Source: Pseudomonas antarctica (GTDB taxonomy: Bacteria > Pseudomonadota > Gammaproteobacteria > Pseudomonadales > Pseudomonadaceae). From it: a stretch of DNA of 64,000 nucleotides. The notes below the pieces were generated by a model. The model did no database searches, was not told the DNA's origin, and was given only the letters and a program-made list of their open reading frames with translations. Positions 63,323 to 64,000 of the stretch are shown here, piece by piece; within the stretch, counting starts at the first letter, position 1, and the number at the start of each line of letters is the position of its first letter. A program made the position numbers and the translations under genes. The stretch spans positions 62,001 through 126,000 of the forward strand of contig NZ_UYXQ01000004.1 of the NCBI RefSeq assembly GCF_900624995.1. Direction: 5' to 3'.

Positions 63323-64000
63323 CTACCAGGAGAACTCGAGCTGTTCATTACCGCTGCTTAGGTCGAGCAACCTCACCCCAATCCCCAGCAACCGCACCGG
63401 TTTACCACCGCGATTGAACGCCTGGGTCAACAGCTGTTGATAACTCTCCAGATCCCGCCCTGCCCCGGCTTGCTCCAAGGTGGTCTGGGTAAAGTCATGA
63501 AACTTCACTTTGACGAACGGCTTGCCCGCCCGATAGCTGCTGTCGATGCGCGCCATACGCCCGGCCAGGGTTTCCATCAGTTCGGGCAGTTTTGCCAAAC
63601 AACTTGAGAGATCCGGCAGATCCACGTCGTAGGTGTTTTCTACACTAATGGATTGCCGGCGACTGTCGTTCTGCACCACGCGATCATCAATCCCACGGGC
63701 CAGGCTCCAGAGCCGCTCGCCGAAGCTGCCAAACTCACGCACCAGCGCCAGCTTGTTCCACTCACGCAATTGCAGGCAATCCTCAATGCCTAGGCGCGCC
63801 AGCTTGTCGGCGGTGACCTTGCCGACACCGTGCAATTTGTTCACCGGCAACTGCGACACGAAGTCTTCGACCTGGTCCGGAGTGATCACAAACAAACCAT
63901 TGGGTTTTTTCCAGTCGCTGGCGATTTTGGCCAAAAACTTGTTCGGCGCCACACCGGCGGACACGGTGATGTGCAACTGGTTGGAGACCCGACGACGAAT
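63323..64000 (-). CDS. dinB: DNA polymerase IV, C-terminal part (5' end outside window)
   Basis: The last 225 residues of a Y-family polymerase, starting on the minus strand beyond base 64000. Visible: the palm remnant HITVSAGVAPNKFLAKIASDWKKP, the thumb helix-hairpin-helix LPVNKLHGVGKVTADKLARLG, the little-finger domain with QSISVENTYD, and a C-terminal beta-clamp-type peptide QLEFSW. Translesion synthesis past bulky or alkylated bases. Catalytic Asp residues lie in the missing N-terminal part. Confidence 0.94.
   Translation of the reverse strand: MRRRVSNQLHITVSAGVAPNKFLAKIASDWKKPNGLFVITPDQVEDFVSQLPVNKLHGVGKVTADKLARLGIEDCLQLREWNKLALVREFGSFGERLWSLARGIDDRVVQNDSRRQSISVENTYDVDLPDLSSCLAKLPELMETLAGRMARIDSSYRAGKPFVKVKFHDFTQTTLEQAGAGRDLESYQQLLTQAFNRGGKPVRLLGIGVRLLDLSSGNEQLEFSW

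Overview
GC-rich bacterial chromosome, very probably from the Pseudomonas fluorescens group. Supporting signs are an MvaT-type H-NS analogue, divergent edd-glk-gltR-gtrS / gap with HexR operators, the colR-colS-methyltransferase-inaA block, a HemO-type heme oxygenase beside a sigma/anti-sigma heme receptor, and many paired REP-like palindromes of the type common in fluorescent pseudomonads. No rRNA, tRNA, prophage, insertion sequence or CRISPR array was seen; the content is core or near-core chromosome. Both ends cut genes: a chemoreceptor on the left (2-709) and dinB on the right (63323-64000).

Layout. 1-4.1 kb: chemoreceptor tail, a 56-residue protein, purU, mvaT, sbcB. 4.3-10.9 kb: six overlapping genes RDD / SpoIIM-like / DUF4129 / DUF4350 / MoxR ATPase / DUF58, a conserved but uncharacterised membrane-and-chaperone system and the best candidate for unexplained biology here. 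11-17.3 kb: PilZ protein, small lipoprotein, pykA, a crotonase with a ferredoxin-type reductase, class I fumarase. 17.4-22 kb: DctB/DctD-type two-component system next to a 2-oxoglutarate-type MFS permease, which has a sigma-54 promoter and two upstream palindromes. 22.1-25.6 kb: DUF347 membrane protein, flavin reductase-like protein, ABM monooxygenase divergent from an AraC regulator. 25.8-32.1 kb: gtrS, gltR, glk, edd and gap (Entner-Doudoroff block). 32.2-37.2 kb: heme cell-surface signalling locus (ECF sigma, FecR-type anti-sigma, TonB receptor with signalling domain) plus heme oxygenase, with Fur boxes. 37.3-44.4 kb: DUF454 protein, dCache chemoreceptor, nitroreductase, and a DUF1111 / imelysin / DUF1513 operon.

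44.4-45.1 kb is non-coding and is a nested, inverted-repeat composite element. 45.1-53.5 kb: ColR/ColS with its methyltransferase and InaA-type kinase genes and a divergent LtaS-like phosphotransferase; two near-identical ColR-type boxes lie 68-69 bp upstream of the two flanking targets. A second two-component system and a small secreted basic protein follow. 53.6-64 kb: groSL, fxsA, HugZ-like, DUF481, alkyltransferase-like protein, ampG, proS, a lipoprotein, dinB.

The genes work together mainly in three themes: central carbon metabolism under HexR/GltR-type control (edd, glk, gap, pykA, fumarase, 2-oxoglutarate uptake), iron/heme acquisition, and envelope maintenance (ColRS regulon, AmpG, MoxR/DUF58 cluster). 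Family identifications come from recalled motifs and protein architecture; no database search was run.
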